The translations under genes were made by a program, and so were the position numbers. Below are positions 35,476 to 44,501 of a stretch of 47,876 bases of DNA, piece by piece. The notes below the pieces were generated by a model, which was not told where the DNA came from, searched no databases, and worked only from the letters and a program-made list of their open reading frames with translations. Position 1 is the first letter of the stretch, and the number at the start of each line of letters is the position of its first letter. The DNA comes from Oligoflexia bacterium. Its GTDB lineage: Bacteria; Bdellovibrionota; UBA1018. The stretch is taken from positions 1-47,876 of the forward strand of contig JACMQW010000045.1 in NCBI GenBank assembly GCA_014376785.1, read 5' to 3'.

Positions 35476-36352
35476 CATTTCGGTAGCGGCTTCGGCTGGA
35501 ACGACTCCGGCTCCGAGTCCTTTGCCGATGGTTGAGCTGGTCTTCCACCCCTCCCGGGCACCGGGTAAACCTTCGCGCGTGGGGGATGCGGTCCTTTATG
35601 AATTAAAGGGCGGAACTCCCGATTGGCACATCGATCCGAAGGAAGGTGCGCTTACGAAAGGATTTCTTTTTCGATCCGGAAAACTCTTTATTCCATTAGT
35701 GCCAGGCAAAGTGACTCTTCCTTCGCTCTCTGTTTTAAACGGAACGCAAGAACAGGTGGCGAAAACGGATCCGATTGAGTTTTCGGCCGAGTCGAATCTT
35801 CCGCCTGCGAAACCGGGCGAACAGCCACCCAAATCAGAACCGGCGATCGGACCGATGGGGCTTCCTTTTCCGCTTTGGATTCAAGAAACGGTCATCGGGT
35901 TGGCCGCGCTGGGAGTGTTGGTTCTTGCCCTATTCGTCTTCCGCTTTCTCAAACGTCGCGCGAAGCGAGCCATCCAGTCGCTTCTGCCGAAGAAGCCCTA
36001 CGATTCGGTTGCGCTGGAGCGGCTAGACACACTCTTGCGCGGTGATCTAAAAGACCCGCGCGTCTTGAAGAAAACTTATTTTGCCATCTCTGAAATCCTG
36101 AAAAATTATCTGGGTGAGCGCTATTCGATGGATGCGGAGGAAAGCACCACTTCCGAACTGATCGCCGGACTGAACGAACGAAACGGAATTTCGGGATTGA
36201 ATGATCGATTGATCGAACGGGTGGGCGAGCTTTTCGGTCGACTGGACCCGGTTAAATTCGCAGATCTGGTCCCGACCGTTTCCGAGTCCGAAGAGGCGAT
36301 TAAAGAAGCTAAAGACCTCATCGAAAAGACTCGCAAAGAGGCGAAACCATGA
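35420..36352 (+). CDS. Signal-bearing, single-pass membrane protein of the Bat operon (310 aa)
   Basis: The protein has a signal peptide (MYRLSSAFFKHATAFAALSISVAASA), a 110-residue periplasmic beta-rich region, a proline-rich spacer, a membrane helix (IGLAALGVLVLALFVFRFL) and a cytoplasmic helical domain (DSVALERLDTLLRGDLKDPRVLKKTYFAISEILKNYLGERY). The last part resembles DUF4381/BatD-type tails, and the operon position, between DUF58 and BatA, is where DUF4381 proteins are found. Start is ATG 35420, preceded by GGGAGG at three bases; the longer frame from 35327 would overlap the DUF58 gene by 149 bases. The gene stop overlaps the BatA start by four bases. Confidence 0.8.
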   Translation: MYRLSSAFFKHATAFAALSISVAASAGTTPAPSPLPMVELVFHPSRAPGKPSRVGDAVLYELKGGTPDWHIDPKEGALTKGFLFRSGKLFIPLVPGKVTLPSLSVLNGTQEQVAKTDPIEFSAESNLPPAKPGEQPPKSEPAIGPMGLPFPLWIQETVIGLAALGVLVLALFVFRFLKRRAKRAIQSLLPKKPYDSVALERLDTLLRGDLKDPRVLKKTYFAISEILKNYLGERYSMDAEESTTSELIAGLNERNGISGLNDRLIERVGELFGRLDPVKFADLVPTVSESEEAIKEAKDLIEKTRKEAKP

Positions 36353-37332
36353 GGTTCGCTTATCCCTATCTGCTCCTCTTCATTTTGCTCCTTCCGATTC
36401 TCTATCGTTACTGGCGAGCGAGAAGTCTTCCGGCCCGAGTTCATTTTTCCCTCTCCATTCCAAAAGAAATTCGAAGGATAGATCCGACACGGATCTTACT
36501 TTGGATACGCTACGCCGCGGTCGTATTGCTAATTATCGCATTCGCTCGCCCGCAAGAGAGTCACCGTCAAACCCAGCGCCAGGTTTCTGGGATCGACATC
36601 ATGATGGTGATGGATATTTCCGCTTCGATGAATATCGAAGACATGACGGAAGAGTCTCGAATCGACACGGCGAAACGAACGATGGAAAACTTCGTGAAGC
36701 GCCGGAACGATGATCGGATTGGTTTTCTGATTTTCTCCGGAGAACCGCTGACCCTGGTGCCACCGACACTCGATTACGGACTTCTCCTTCGCGAACTGAG
36801 ACGCGTGGAAACCGGGATGTTGCGGGATGGGACAGCGATTGGAGATGGGCTTTCGGTTGCGGTGAATCGGCTTCGGAATTCGAAAGCAAAGAGCCGCGTC
36901 GTGATTCTTTTGACCGATGGAGAAAATAATGTCGGCCAAGTAGACCCGCTTACCGCAGGGGATCTCGCCGCAGGTTACGGAATCAAAGTCTACACGATCG
37001 CGATCGGTAAAGAGGGTCGCGTCCGCATGCCGATTCGCCGGAAGGGAATCATGGGTGATGTCGTGACTTCCTACCAATGGTTCGATAACCAACTGAATCC
37101 GGAGCTCCTCCAACAAATCGCGAAAGCCACCGACGCGAAGTTCTACCGAGTAGAGGACGCTGCTTCACTTGAAAACGTCTTCCAGGATATTAACCGTCTC
37201 GAAAAATCTGAAATTAAAGTGAACGAGCAAATCAAGTTTGACGAGATGTTTCTAAAGCCGTTGCTTCTCGCAATCGCTCTGCTGATCCTCGAGCGGTTGC
37301 TTGCGCGGTTTTGGTGGAGGGTATTGCCGTGA
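36349..37332 (+). CDS. batA: BatA-like VWA membrane protein (327 aa)
   Basis: Two N-terminal membrane helices (YPYLLLFILLLPILYRYW and ILLWIRYAAVVLLIIAFARPQ) are followed by a periplasmic or cytoplasmic-facing VWA domain. It has a complete metal site (MVMDISASMN, with downstream T and D residues in RDGTAIGDGL and LLTDGENN), and the protein ends in a C-terminal helix (PLLLAIALLILERLL). This is the standard BatA architecture. Start ATG 36349 overlaps the preceding stop by four bases and the end overlaps the next start by four bases. BatA in Bacteroides is linked to aerotolerance; the biochemical role is still unclear. Confidence 0.9.
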   Translation: MRFAYPYLLLFILLLPILYRYWRARSLPARVHFSLSIPKEIRRIDPTRILLWIRYAAVVLLIIAFARPQESHRQTQRQVSGIDIMMVMDISASMNIEDMTEESRIDTAKRTMENFVKRRNDDRIGFLIFSGEPLTLVPPTLDYGLLLRELRRVETGMLRDGTAIGDGLSVAVNRLRNSKAKSRVVILLTDGENNVGQVDPLTAGDLAAGYGIKVYTIAIGKEGRVRMPIRRKGIMGDVVTSYQWFDNQLNPELLQQIAKATDAKFYRVEDAASLENVFQDINRLEKSEIKVNEQIKFDEMFLKPLLLAIALLILERLLARFWWRVLP

Positions 37333-39149
37333 AAATTGCCGGAATTTTCTTCCTCCAAACTGCTTGGCTCTGGGCTTGTCTGGCGATTCCATTCCTCTAC
37401 GCGATCGGTCGTTACTTCATTTCGCGTCGCAAGGAGCGATTCAAGCTCTTTGCCAGTGAGAGCATGTGGTCGAAAATCGCGCCCGAACTCGATTGGAATT
37501 TGGCAAAGCGAAAGCTGCTCGCGTGGAGCGCGGCGCTGCTCTTTCTCTTTTTAGCCGCTGCGCGTCCGCAGTGGGGAGAAACCGAAGAAACCGTAAAGAC
37601 TACTGGCCTCGACCTCATGCTCGTGGTGGACGTGTCCCAGAGTATGCTCGCAGAGGATGTCGTTCCGAATCGCTTGAAAAAAGCTCAGCATTTTATCCGG
37701 CGTTTTCTCGAACGAACGTCAGGAGACCGAGTGGGTTTGGTGGCATTCGCGGGAAATAGCATTCTGCTTTCTCCGTTAACCACGGACCTCGATTATGTCG
37801 CGGAAACTTCCGATACTCTGACGACCGATAGTGTCACCCTGCAGGGGACAGACCTCGGCGCCGGATTGGAAACGGCTCTGAAAGCTTTAGAGCGCGGCGC
37901 GGAAGATAATTCCGGAAAGGAATCCCAAGCCCCGGTCTCTCGCTCGATCATTCTCATTTCAGACGGCGAAGACAACGAGGACCGGATTAAGGAAGTTTCG
38001 AACAGCCTTCGGAAAGAAAAATTAAAACTCTACGTCTTTGGGGTCGGCACTGAGAAGGGTGGCCCGATTCCGGTGCGGAATCCGGAAGGAGACGCGATTG
38101 GTTTTAAACGCGATCGATCCGGGAACTCAGTCACGACTCAGTTTCAATCCGCTTCGCTGGAGAAGTTGGCAGCGGACTCGGGAGGGCAGTTCTGGAGGAT
38201 CACCCCATCGGAAAATGAACTCGATGCGTTGATGACCGATTTAGGATCGCTCGCTCGCGGCGATTTCGCAGAGAAAAAAGTGACCATTCGTTACGAACGA
38301 TTCCAATGGCCACTTGCCGTTTCAATCCTGCTTTTTTTCTTGGAACTGAGCCTGCCTTCGCGCCGCAAAGTGGTGGCGGCCCTTCTTCTCTTCGGTGCAT
38401 TTCTTTCCGGTTCTTCCGCTCAGGCAGATGAGTGGAATGCCTACCGCCAAAATGGAAAAGCTCTGAAGGCTTTCGAGGCCGACAGAGTTTCCGAAGCAAA
38501 AGAACTCTTCGGTTCGGCTCAGGTCGAAGATCCGGGTTCTCCGATCCTTCGTTTCAATCAGGGCGTCATCCACCTGAAAGAGGAAAAGTGGACAGACGCC
38601 GATCGGGCGTTTTCTGCCGCAAGCGAAGCAGCAAAACTCGCCCAACGTCCTGATCTCGCCGCGGAAGCGCTCTATAATCAGGGCATCGCTCGGACCGCGG
38701 ATAAAAGGCCCGAGGATGCGGCGGATTCCTACCTCGCTGCGCTCGTCCAAAACGCTTTCGATCCAAAGCCCGAGGCTGAGGCGAAAATTCGGAAAAATTT
38801 GGAACTTCTTTTCCAGAGTCAGCAATCTCAAGGGCAGGGATCCGACCCGAAATCAAAAGACGACAAATCAGACAAAGGCGATCCGAAAGATCAAAAAAAT
38901 CAGTCAGGCAAAAATTCGTCAGACGGAGACGCCGACCAAAAGAAGAAAGAAAAAGAAGGCGAAGACGCGGAGAAGAAGAAGCCTGAGAAGTATAAAGAAT
39001 CCAACGGAAAGCGAGAATTCAAGTCTGAAAAACTTTCGCCAGAAGATGCGGGACGAGTGATGAGTGAGCTCTCTCGCCGCGAAAAAGACCTCCAAGAAAA
39101 GATGAAGCGCTCAAAAGGGCGCCCGCAGCCACTCGATAAGGATTGGTAG
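37329..39149 (+). CDS. BatB-BatC fusion: VWA domain plus TPR domain (606 aa)
   Basis: The first half is BatB-like: two membrane helices, a VWA domain with an intact metal site (VVDVSQSMLAEDV, GTDLGAGLE, LISDGEDN) and a third helix (WPLAVSILLFFLELSL). Directly after it comes a second hydrophobic stretch (RRKVVAALLLFGAFLSGSSAQADEW) that looks exactly like a signal peptide, followed by a TPR region (about 365-460) as in BatC and a lysine/aspartate/glutamate-rich disordered region before the conserved C-terminal part (KLSPEDAGRVMSELSRREKDLQEKM). In many genomes batB and batC are separate. Start is GTG 37329, overlapping the BatA stop (GTGA) with GGAGG eight bases upstream. The long frame from 37311 uses a TTG inside BatA. 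Confidence 0.88.
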   Translation: MKIAGIFFLQTAWLWACLAIPFLYAIGRYFISRRKERFKLFASESMWSKIAPELDWNLAKRKLLAWSAALLFLFLAAARPQWGETEETVKTTGLDLMLVVDVSQSMLAEDVVPNRLKKAQHFIRRFLERTSGDRVGLVAFAGNSILLSPLTTDLDYVAETSDTLTTDSVTLQGTDLGAGLETALKALERGAEDNSGKESQAPVSRSIILISDGEDNEDRIKEVSNSLRKEKLKLYVFGVGTEKGGPIPVRNPEGDAIGFKRDRSGNSVTTQFQSASLEKLAADSGGQFWRITPSENELDALMTDLGSLARGDFAEKKVTIRYERFQWPLAVSILLFFLELSLPSRRKVVAALLLFGAFLSGSSAQADEWNAYRQNGKALKAFEADRVSEAKELFGSAQVEDPGSPILRFNQGVIHLKEEKWTDADRAFSAASEAAKLAQRPDLAAEALYNQGIARTADKRPEDAADSYLAALVQNAFDPKPEAEAKIRKNLELLFQSQQSQGQGSDPKSKDDKSDKGDPKDQKNQSGKNSSDGDADQKKKEKEGEDAEKKKPEKYKESNGKREFKSEKLSPEDAGRVMSELSRREKDLQEKMKRSKGRPQPLDKDW

Positions 39150-39150
39150 T

Positions 39151-41064
39151 ATGAAACCGTTTTTTCAATTTGCACTCCCTTGCCTGATCTCATTTTCCAG
39201 TGTGACTGCTGCGTTTGCCGTGGAATTCCATGCAGAGGTGGACCGGACAGAAATCGCGCAGGACGAATCCCTTTCGCTGAAGCTCGTGGTCGAGGCAGAC
39301 GGGACCGTTCCCGTCGAAACTCCGGAGTTCACGGCGCTGAATTTCGAAGAAATTCAAAACTATCAGGGATCATCGGTACAGAGTTACTACGACTCGGACA
39401 ATGGGAAGTTCGGAGCAAAGTTCACTCGGTCATTCACGTATGTTCTTCGACCGAAGACTACCGGCCGCTTTTCGATCAACGGGATTAAGATTCGGGTCGA
39501 TGGAAAATCTTTCACCGCAGCGCCGATTACTGTTTCCGTCAGTGGGGGAGGCGGCGGTACTCCGCCACCCCAAGGGTACGGCGGCGCCGGTTCGGGCCTT
39601 CGAGGCGCCGCGAAAAAAGGAAGGGGAACCGTTCTTTTTCTTCGCACGGAAGTCGATAAAACGAAAGTTTACCGCGGCCAGCAAGTCGTCACGAATTACT
39701 ACCTCTACTCGCGCGCAACAAATTTTAATGCGACCGCTGATCGCTATCCGAACCTGAATGGCTTTTTGAAAGAGGAATTGGATATTCCGATTCTCAGCGG
39801 GCGCTTGAAAGCGGAAAACGTCGTGCTGGATGGCACGGCTTATCGACGCGTTCTGGTGGCGTCGTTCGCGGCTTATCCTTTAAAGGAAGGTAAGCTCACG
39901 ATCGACCCGATGGAAGTGAAAGCGACCTACATTGCGGAGCGGGAAAATCGAGGAGCGAATAGCGATGATCCTTTTGCAGACGATGATCTCTTTCAAAACT
40001 TCTTTCGTGGGGGAGCTCCTCAGACGGAAAATTTACGCAGCGAATCCATCACCGTGGATGTCTCTCCTCTGCCGCCCGTTCCAAAAGGGCTGAACTACAC
40101 CGGAGGCGTCGGAGATTTCGATGTGATCTCCGCCGTGGACCGCACTGAAGTCAAAGCAGGCGAAGCAGTCACGCTGACTTTAAAGATCGAAGGAAAAGGA
40201 AATCTTTCGAACATCGACACACCGAAAATTTCCCTTCCCGATGGCATGGAACTCTACGAAGCCAAAAGCCAGACGAAGGGCAAGGCGGGGATTGGCGAAA
40301 AAGTTTTCGAATACTTACTGATCCCTCGTAAGGAGGGAGATTTCACCCTGCCGGCAGTCGAACTCGGATTCTTCGATCCAAACGCGGGTGAGTATACCCG
40401 GAAATCGACATCGCCGATTTCCATCCATGTTCTACCGGGAATGCAGGGATCTGACCCTGTCGGCACGCCCCCGGTAGGAACTCGGTCAGAAGTGTCGTCT
40501 CCGGAGAAGAGTGCCCTGAAAATTTTCGGACTGTTTAACGGCACGTCTGAAGGAAGAAAAGACGCTCGGTTGCGGATGACTCCTGCTCAGAAAGGATTTC
40601 TTTTAGCAGGTATCGGACTTCTCATTATTTTGGGGTTACTGGTGCAGTTTCGGCATCCGCTGCGCCGTCGATTTGCCACCCTCGGCAGTCTCACGAGACA
40701 GAAAAAGGCCCGAGAGCGCGCGTGGTCGAAAATTCGACGCCAAGCGGAAGACTCCCAACGGCTTCCTTTCCAGGAAGTGATCCAAGTTTTCGACTTTTTA
40801 GAGCGTCAACTCGAAGAAGCGCTATTTCGACGGTTTGGAATTGCTCCCCGCGGATTTACGCGTACGGAACTGAAGGAGGCTCTTGTCGATCGCGCTCTAA
40901 TCCCCGAGACTCTTTGGCAGCGAATAGCGCTTCTCCTCGAATTTACTGAAACCCTCCGTTATGCGAGCAAAGCGGGGGTGCTTTCAGAAGATCGATCGAG
41001 AAATGAGCTGAAGAATTGGGTCGCTGAATGCGAACAGATCTTAGCCGCGCTCCGCGAAATTTAG
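39151..41064 (+). CDS. batD: BatD-like protein (637 aa)
   Basis: It starts with a signal peptide (MKPFFQFALPCLISFSSVTAAFA) and continues with immunoglobulin-like beta domains: FHAEVDRTEIAQDESLSLKLVVEADG, then a glycine-rich linker (GGGGGTPPPQ, residues about 132-155) and further beta modules (DVISAVDRTEVKAGEAVTLTLKIEGKG). A membrane helix near residue 480 (FLLAGIGLLIILGLLVQF) is followed by a cytoplasmic helical tail. This is the BatD (PF13584, aerotolerance-related) layout. The stop of the fusion gene is directly next to this start (one base between). It is the last gene of the operon; a glnA-type III gene begins 54 bases later. Confidence 0.92.
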   Translation: MKPFFQFALPCLISFSSVTAAFAVEFHAEVDRTEIAQDESLSLKLVVEADGTVPVETPEFTALNFEEIQNYQGSSVQSYYDSDNGKFGAKFTRSFTYVLRPKTTGRFSINGIKIRVDGKSFTAAPITVSVSGGGGGTPPPQGYGGAGSGLRGAAKKGRGTVLFLRTEVDKTKVYRGQQVVTNYYLYSRATNFNATADRYPNLNGFLKEELDIPILSGRLKAENVVLDGTAYRRVLVASFAAYPLKEGKLTIDPMEVKATYIAERENRGANSDDPFADDDLFQNFFRGGAPQTENLRSESITVDVSPLPPVPKGLNYTGGVGDFDVISAVDRTEVKAGEAVTLTLKIEGKGNLSNIDTPKISLPDGMELYEAKSQTKGKAGIGEKVFEYLLIPRKEGDFTLPAVELGFFDPNAGEYTRKSTSPISIHVLPGMQGSDPVGTPPVGTRSEVSSPEKSALKIFGLFNGTSEGRKDARLRMTPAQKGFLLAGIGLLIILGLLVQFRHPLRRRFATLGSLTRQKKARERAWSKIRRQAEDSQRLPFQEVIQVFDFLERQLEEALFRRFGIAPRGFTRTELKEALVDRALIPETLWQRIALLLEFTETLRYASKAGVLSEDRSRNELKNWVAECEQILAALREI

Positions 41065-41118
41065 GGGAGGCATTGTGTCCTCCTCTCCCTGCCGAAAGGC
41101 AACCGCTGAGGAGGCGGA

Positions 41119-43353
41119 ATGTTTATGAGTCTAGGTACCGGCGCGAAAGCGCGATTTGATTCGATTCGTGAAATTAATAATCGGTCTCCCCGAAAAATCG
41201 ATCCACCCCGAGATGAAGATGGGAAACGCCTTCCGGTTTCTGAATTCTTCGGTGTGAATACTTTCGACATTTCTCGGATGAAAGAAAAACTGCCTCGGGA
41301 CGTCTTTCAAAAGCTCCGCCTAACGATCGACCTCGGGAAGAAGCTCGACAGCGATGTCGCAAATACCGTGGCGAATGCCGCGAAGGAATGGGCAATCTCC
41401 CGCGGATGCACCCACTTCTGCCATTGGTTCCAACCGCAGACGGGCAATACGGCTGAAAAGCACGATGCATTCCTCACCTTCGATGACAATGGTCATCCGA
41501 TGGAGAAATTTTCTGGGTCACAACTGATCCAGTCTGAACCGGACGCATCGTCTTTTCCATCCGGCGGGATGCGCACCACGTTCGAAGCCCGGGGCTACAC
41601 GGCCTGGGATCCTTCTTCTCCGATGTTCATCATGGAATCGGCAAATTCAAAGACACTTTGCATTCCCTCGGTGTTCATTAGCTATCACGGTGACGCACTG
41701 GATGAAAAAACGGGACTGCTTCGCTCAATGGAGGCGCTCTCAAAAGTTGCTTGTGAACTTTTAACCGTCACCGGATTAGAAGGTGTGAACCGAGTCGTGC
41801 CCACCCTCGGAGTCGAACAAGAGTATTTCCTGGTGGACCGAGCCCTATTTTCGCTTCGTCCTGATCTCATTATGACCGGCCGGACATTGGTTGGTGGGCA
41901 GCCTCCGAAAGGACAGCAGCTGGAAGACCATTACTTCGGCGCGATTCCCACCCGCGTTCTTGCCTTCATGTCGGAAGTGGAACACGAACTTTTCAAACTC
42001 GGCGTGCCCGCAAAAACACGCCACAACGAAGTCGCGCCGAACCAGTTCGAGCTTGCTCCGATTTTCGAAGAAGCGAACGTGGCAACCGACCATAACCAGC
42101 TCACCATGGAAGTGCTGAGAAAAGTCGCTCAGCGCCATCATTTCGCAGTTCTCCTCCATGAAAAGCCTTTCGCAGGCGTGAATGGAAGCGGGAAGCACAA
42201 TAATTGGGCGCTGATGGTCACTGCGTCTGGCGATGACTTAAACGGCATGAACTTGCTCGATCCTGGAAAGACGCCGCATCAGAATCTTCGGTTTCTCCTC
42301 GTTCTCACTTCGATTCTGAAAGGCGTTCATAAACACGCGGGTCTTTTGCGTGCGGCCATCGCCTCTTCAGGAAATGATCACCGTCTCGGCGCAAATGAAG
42401 CACCTCCCGCAATCATGTCCGTGTTCTTAGGGGAGATGTTAAGTCGGATCCTGAATGAAATCGACAAAGGGACGGTCGCGGATAAAGGGGCTGAACAGGC
42501 GGTCATTAAACTCGGAGTTTCACAGATCCCCGAGGTGGCAAAGGACAACACCGACCGGAACCGGACTTCTCCGTTTGCTTTCACGGGAAATAAGTTCGAA
42601 TTTCGAGCCGTCGGTTCTTCGGCATCTACTGCATTTCCAGTCACCGTTTTAAATGCAGCGGTCGCGGATGGGATGACGGAAACCCTTTCCGTTCTGAACG
42701 ATTCGGTTAAGCGGGGAATGAAGCTTGAAGACGCGATCATGGAGACGGTCCGAAAAACCGTGAAGGAAACGGAAAAGGTTCGTTTTGAAGGAAATGGATA
42801 TTCGGAAGAATGGGTCCATGAGGCAGCCCGCCGTGGACTTCCGAACTTACGAAAAACGCCGGAAGCTTTAGCCCAGTTGATGGAAGCAAAAGCGATTGAG
42901 CTTTTTTCTCAGTTTGGAATTTTCTCGGAGGCTGAAGTTCATTCCCGCCTGCACATTAGGCTTGAGCGTTACCTAAAAAATCTTCAGATCGAGGTGGAAA
43001 CCCTCAGGTCGATGATCGATACCCAGATCCTTCCGACTTGTTACGCCTATTCGGGAGACCTCGCGGCTTCGGTGAAAGCGAATTTGGATGCAGGAGTTCC
43101 CGCCCCTCATAAGGAGACTTTGTTGCGTTTGAACGGCTTGATTGGCTCCTTGCAGGTAAAGCGCAAAGAGCTAGAGACCGTGCACCAAAAAGCGGAAGCC
43201 AGCCACGGAGAAGAAGCGAAAGCGAAACACTACGCAGTCGAGGTTTCCGCGTCGATGCTCGACATTCGAAGTGTGGCGGACGAACTCGAGTCCATGATCG
43301 GTGACGATTACTGGCCGCTTCCGAAATACCGCGAGATGCTCTTCTCGACTTAA
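41119..43353 (+). CDS. glnN: Type III glutamine synthetase (744 aa)
   Basis: The enzyme makes glutamine from glutamate, ammonia and ATP. The size (about 730 residues rather than 470) and elements such as SEFFGVNTFDISRMKEKLP, THFCHWFQPQTGNTAEKHDAF, GVEQEYFLVDRALF, NEVAPNQFELAPIFEEANVATDHNQLTMEVL and GSGKHNNWAL identify the GSIII group. The catalytic glutamates and the NxxxGSGKHNNW loop are present. GSIII lacks the tyrosine adenylylation site of GSI. Start is ATG 41119 with GAGGAGG a few bases before it; ATG 41125 is an alternative. A strong terminator follows at 43380. Confidence 0.96.
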   Translation: MFMSLGTGAKARFDSIREINNRSPRKIDPPRDEDGKRLPVSEFFGVNTFDISRMKEKLPRDVFQKLRLTIDLGKKLDSDVANTVANAAKEWAISRGCTHFCHWFQPQTGNTAEKHDAFLTFDDNGHPMEKFSGSQLIQSEPDASSFPSGGMRTTFEARGYTAWDPSSPMFIMESANSKTLCIPSVFISYHGDALDEKTGLLRSMEALSKVACELLTVTGLEGVNRVVPTLGVEQEYFLVDRALFSLRPDLIMTGRTLVGGQPPKGQQLEDHYFGAIPTRVLAFMSEVEHELFKLGVPAKTRHNEVAPNQFELAPIFEEANVATDHNQLTMEVLRKVAQRHHFAVLLHEKPFAGVNGSGKHNNWALMVTASGDDLNGMNLLDPGKTPHQNLRFLLVLTSILKGVHKHAGLLRAAIASSGNDHRLGANEAPPAIMSVFLGEMLSRILNEIDKGTVADKGAEQAVIKLGVSQIPEVAKDNTDRNRTSPFAFTGNKFEFRAVGSSASTAFPVTVLNAAVADGMTETLSVLNDSVKRGMKLEDAIMETVRKTVKETEKVRFEGNGYSEEWVHEAARRGLPNLRKTPEALAQLMEAKAIELFSQFGIFSEAEVHSRLHIRLERYLKNLQIEVETLRSMIDTQILPTCYAYSGDLAASVKANLDAGVPAPHKETLLRLNGLIGSLQVKRKELETVHQKAEASHGEEAKAKHYAVEVSASMLDIRSVADELESMIGDDYWPLPKYREMLFST

Positions 43354-43379
43354 TACTGGGATTTATCGTGGTTTTAGAG

Positions 43380-43410
43380 GGAGTCTCCGAGTTTCGGGGG
43401 CTCCTTTTTT
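43380..43410 (+). terminator. Intrinsic terminator after glnN
   Basis: An 11-base-pair stem (two G-U pairs, no mismatch) with a three-base loop, directly followed by six T bases. It ends the glutamine synthetase transcript. It also shows that the reading frame beginning at GTG 43368 is not the real ribF start. Confidence 0.88.
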
Positions 43411-43427
43411 ATGTTAAGTCATGGAAT

Positions 43428-44414
43428 ATGCTTTTAGTTCGGGGAATCGAAAATCTGGAATTGACCCGGGATCACGCTGTGCTCACGATCGGGAACTTCG
43501 ACGGTGTCCACATCGGTCATCAGAAAATTTTCGCGGCCGTCATCGAAGAGTCGAAGCGGACGGGCGGCCCCGCATGTGTGTACACCTTTCGTCCCCATCC
43601 GCAGGAAGTGCTTCGCCCGGGCACCCAGGTAAAACTCCTGACCCTTTACGATGAAAAAATCCGCCTGCTCGAGTCGGTCGGAATCGATGTAGTCGTCGAG
43701 GAGCCATTCAGTCAGGAATTTTTCACTCTTTCGGCCCGAGAATTTTTCGAGAAAGTGATCATCCGGGGATTTAAAGCCGTGTCGCTTTTCGTGGGCCATG
43801 ATTTCGCTTTCGGCAAGAATCGCGAAGGCAATCTCGATCTACTGAATGAATGGTGCGCCGAGCGCGGTGTTCAGGTTACGGTTCTCTCCCCCGAAGAGTC
43901 GGAAGGGGAAATTGTCTCAAGCACGCGCATCCGAGCCCTTCTGAGCGAAGGAGATGTGATTCGCGCAGCCCGGCTCATGGGTCGATTCTTTTTCTATCAG
44001 GGCATCGTGGTGAAGGGGGACCAGCGTGGCCGACTCTTGGGTTTTCCTACCGCAAATCTTCGACTTGAAAACAAGCTTGCCCTTCCGCGGGGAGTCTATG
44101 CGACTTGGGCGATCGTCGAGAAAAATGGAAAGCGTGAAAAAGTTCCCAGTGTGACAAACGTCGGAGTGCGTCCGACCTTCACCGATGCCTCCGATCAGAA
44201 TGTTCTTCCGGTAGTGGTGGAGTGTCACCTGATTCTTCCCGAAGGTGAAACGATCGATCTCTACGGTGAGTCCCTGGAGGTCCAATTCGTGGAGCGCTTC
44301 CGCAATGAGAAAAAATTTGCGGATTTTGAAGAGTTGAAAACTCAGATCGCCAAAGATCGAACGCAAGCAAAAGAGTATTTCCGTTTTCAGGATTCCGGAT
44401 CGATGAAATCCTGA
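43428..44414 (+). CDS. ribF: Bifunctional riboflavin kinase / FAD synthetase (328 aa)
   Basis: RibF phosphorylates riboflavin to FMN and then adenylylates FMN to FAD. The N-terminal nucleotidyltransferase domain has GNFDGVHIGHQK (the HxGH motif) and FVGHDFAFGKNREGN, with SSTRIRALLSEGD near residue 170. The C-terminal riboflavin kinase domain has GDQRGRLLGFPTANL and PSVTNVGVRPTF. Length is normal. Start is ATG 43428; the longer frame would begin inside the glnN terminator. No FMN riboswitch is visible. Ribosome binding site is weak (GGAA directly before the ATG). Confidence 0.93.
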   Translation: MLLVRGIENLELTRDHAVLTIGNFDGVHIGHQKIFAAVIEESKRTGGPACVYTFRPHPQEVLRPGTQVKLLTLYDEKIRLLESVGIDVVVEEPFSQEFFTLSAREFFEKVIIRGFKAVSLFVGHDFAFGKNREGNLDLLNEWCAERGVQVTVLSPEESEGEIVSSTRIRALLSEGDVIRAARLMGRFFFYQGIVVKGDQRGRLLGFPTANLRLENKLALPRGVYATWAIVEKNGKREKVPSVTNVGVRPTFTDASDQNVLPVVVECHLILPEGETIDLYGESLEVQFVERFRNEKKFADFEELKTQIAKDRTQAKEYFRFQDSGSMKS

Positions 44415-44464
44415 CGCTATGTCGAGCTTTTAGTTTCGTCAAAACTTCGGCTGCAGGACGGAAA

Positions 44465-44493
44465 TTGTCACTGAGAAAAATATCGTTCACAAT
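44465..44493 (+). promoter_or_regulatory. Sigma-70-type promoter of pilB
   Basis: TTGTCA (44465-44470), a 17-base spacer and CACAAT (44488-44493). The -10 box ends eight bases before the pilB ATG at 44502, the same distance as at the M16 peptidase, and no ribosome binding site lies between. A leaderless message is predicted. Confidence 0.6.
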
Positions 44494-44501
44494 AGAACGA
44501 C

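Noticed and set aside
41065-41118. Search for a glutamine riboswitch or glnA leader before glnN
   Set aside because: Only 54 bases separate batD and glnN and no conserved riboswitch pattern is visible.
43368-43427. Longer ribF start at GTG 43368
   Set aside because: The region is a strong intrinsic terminator; the family's conserved N-terminus begins at ATG 43428.
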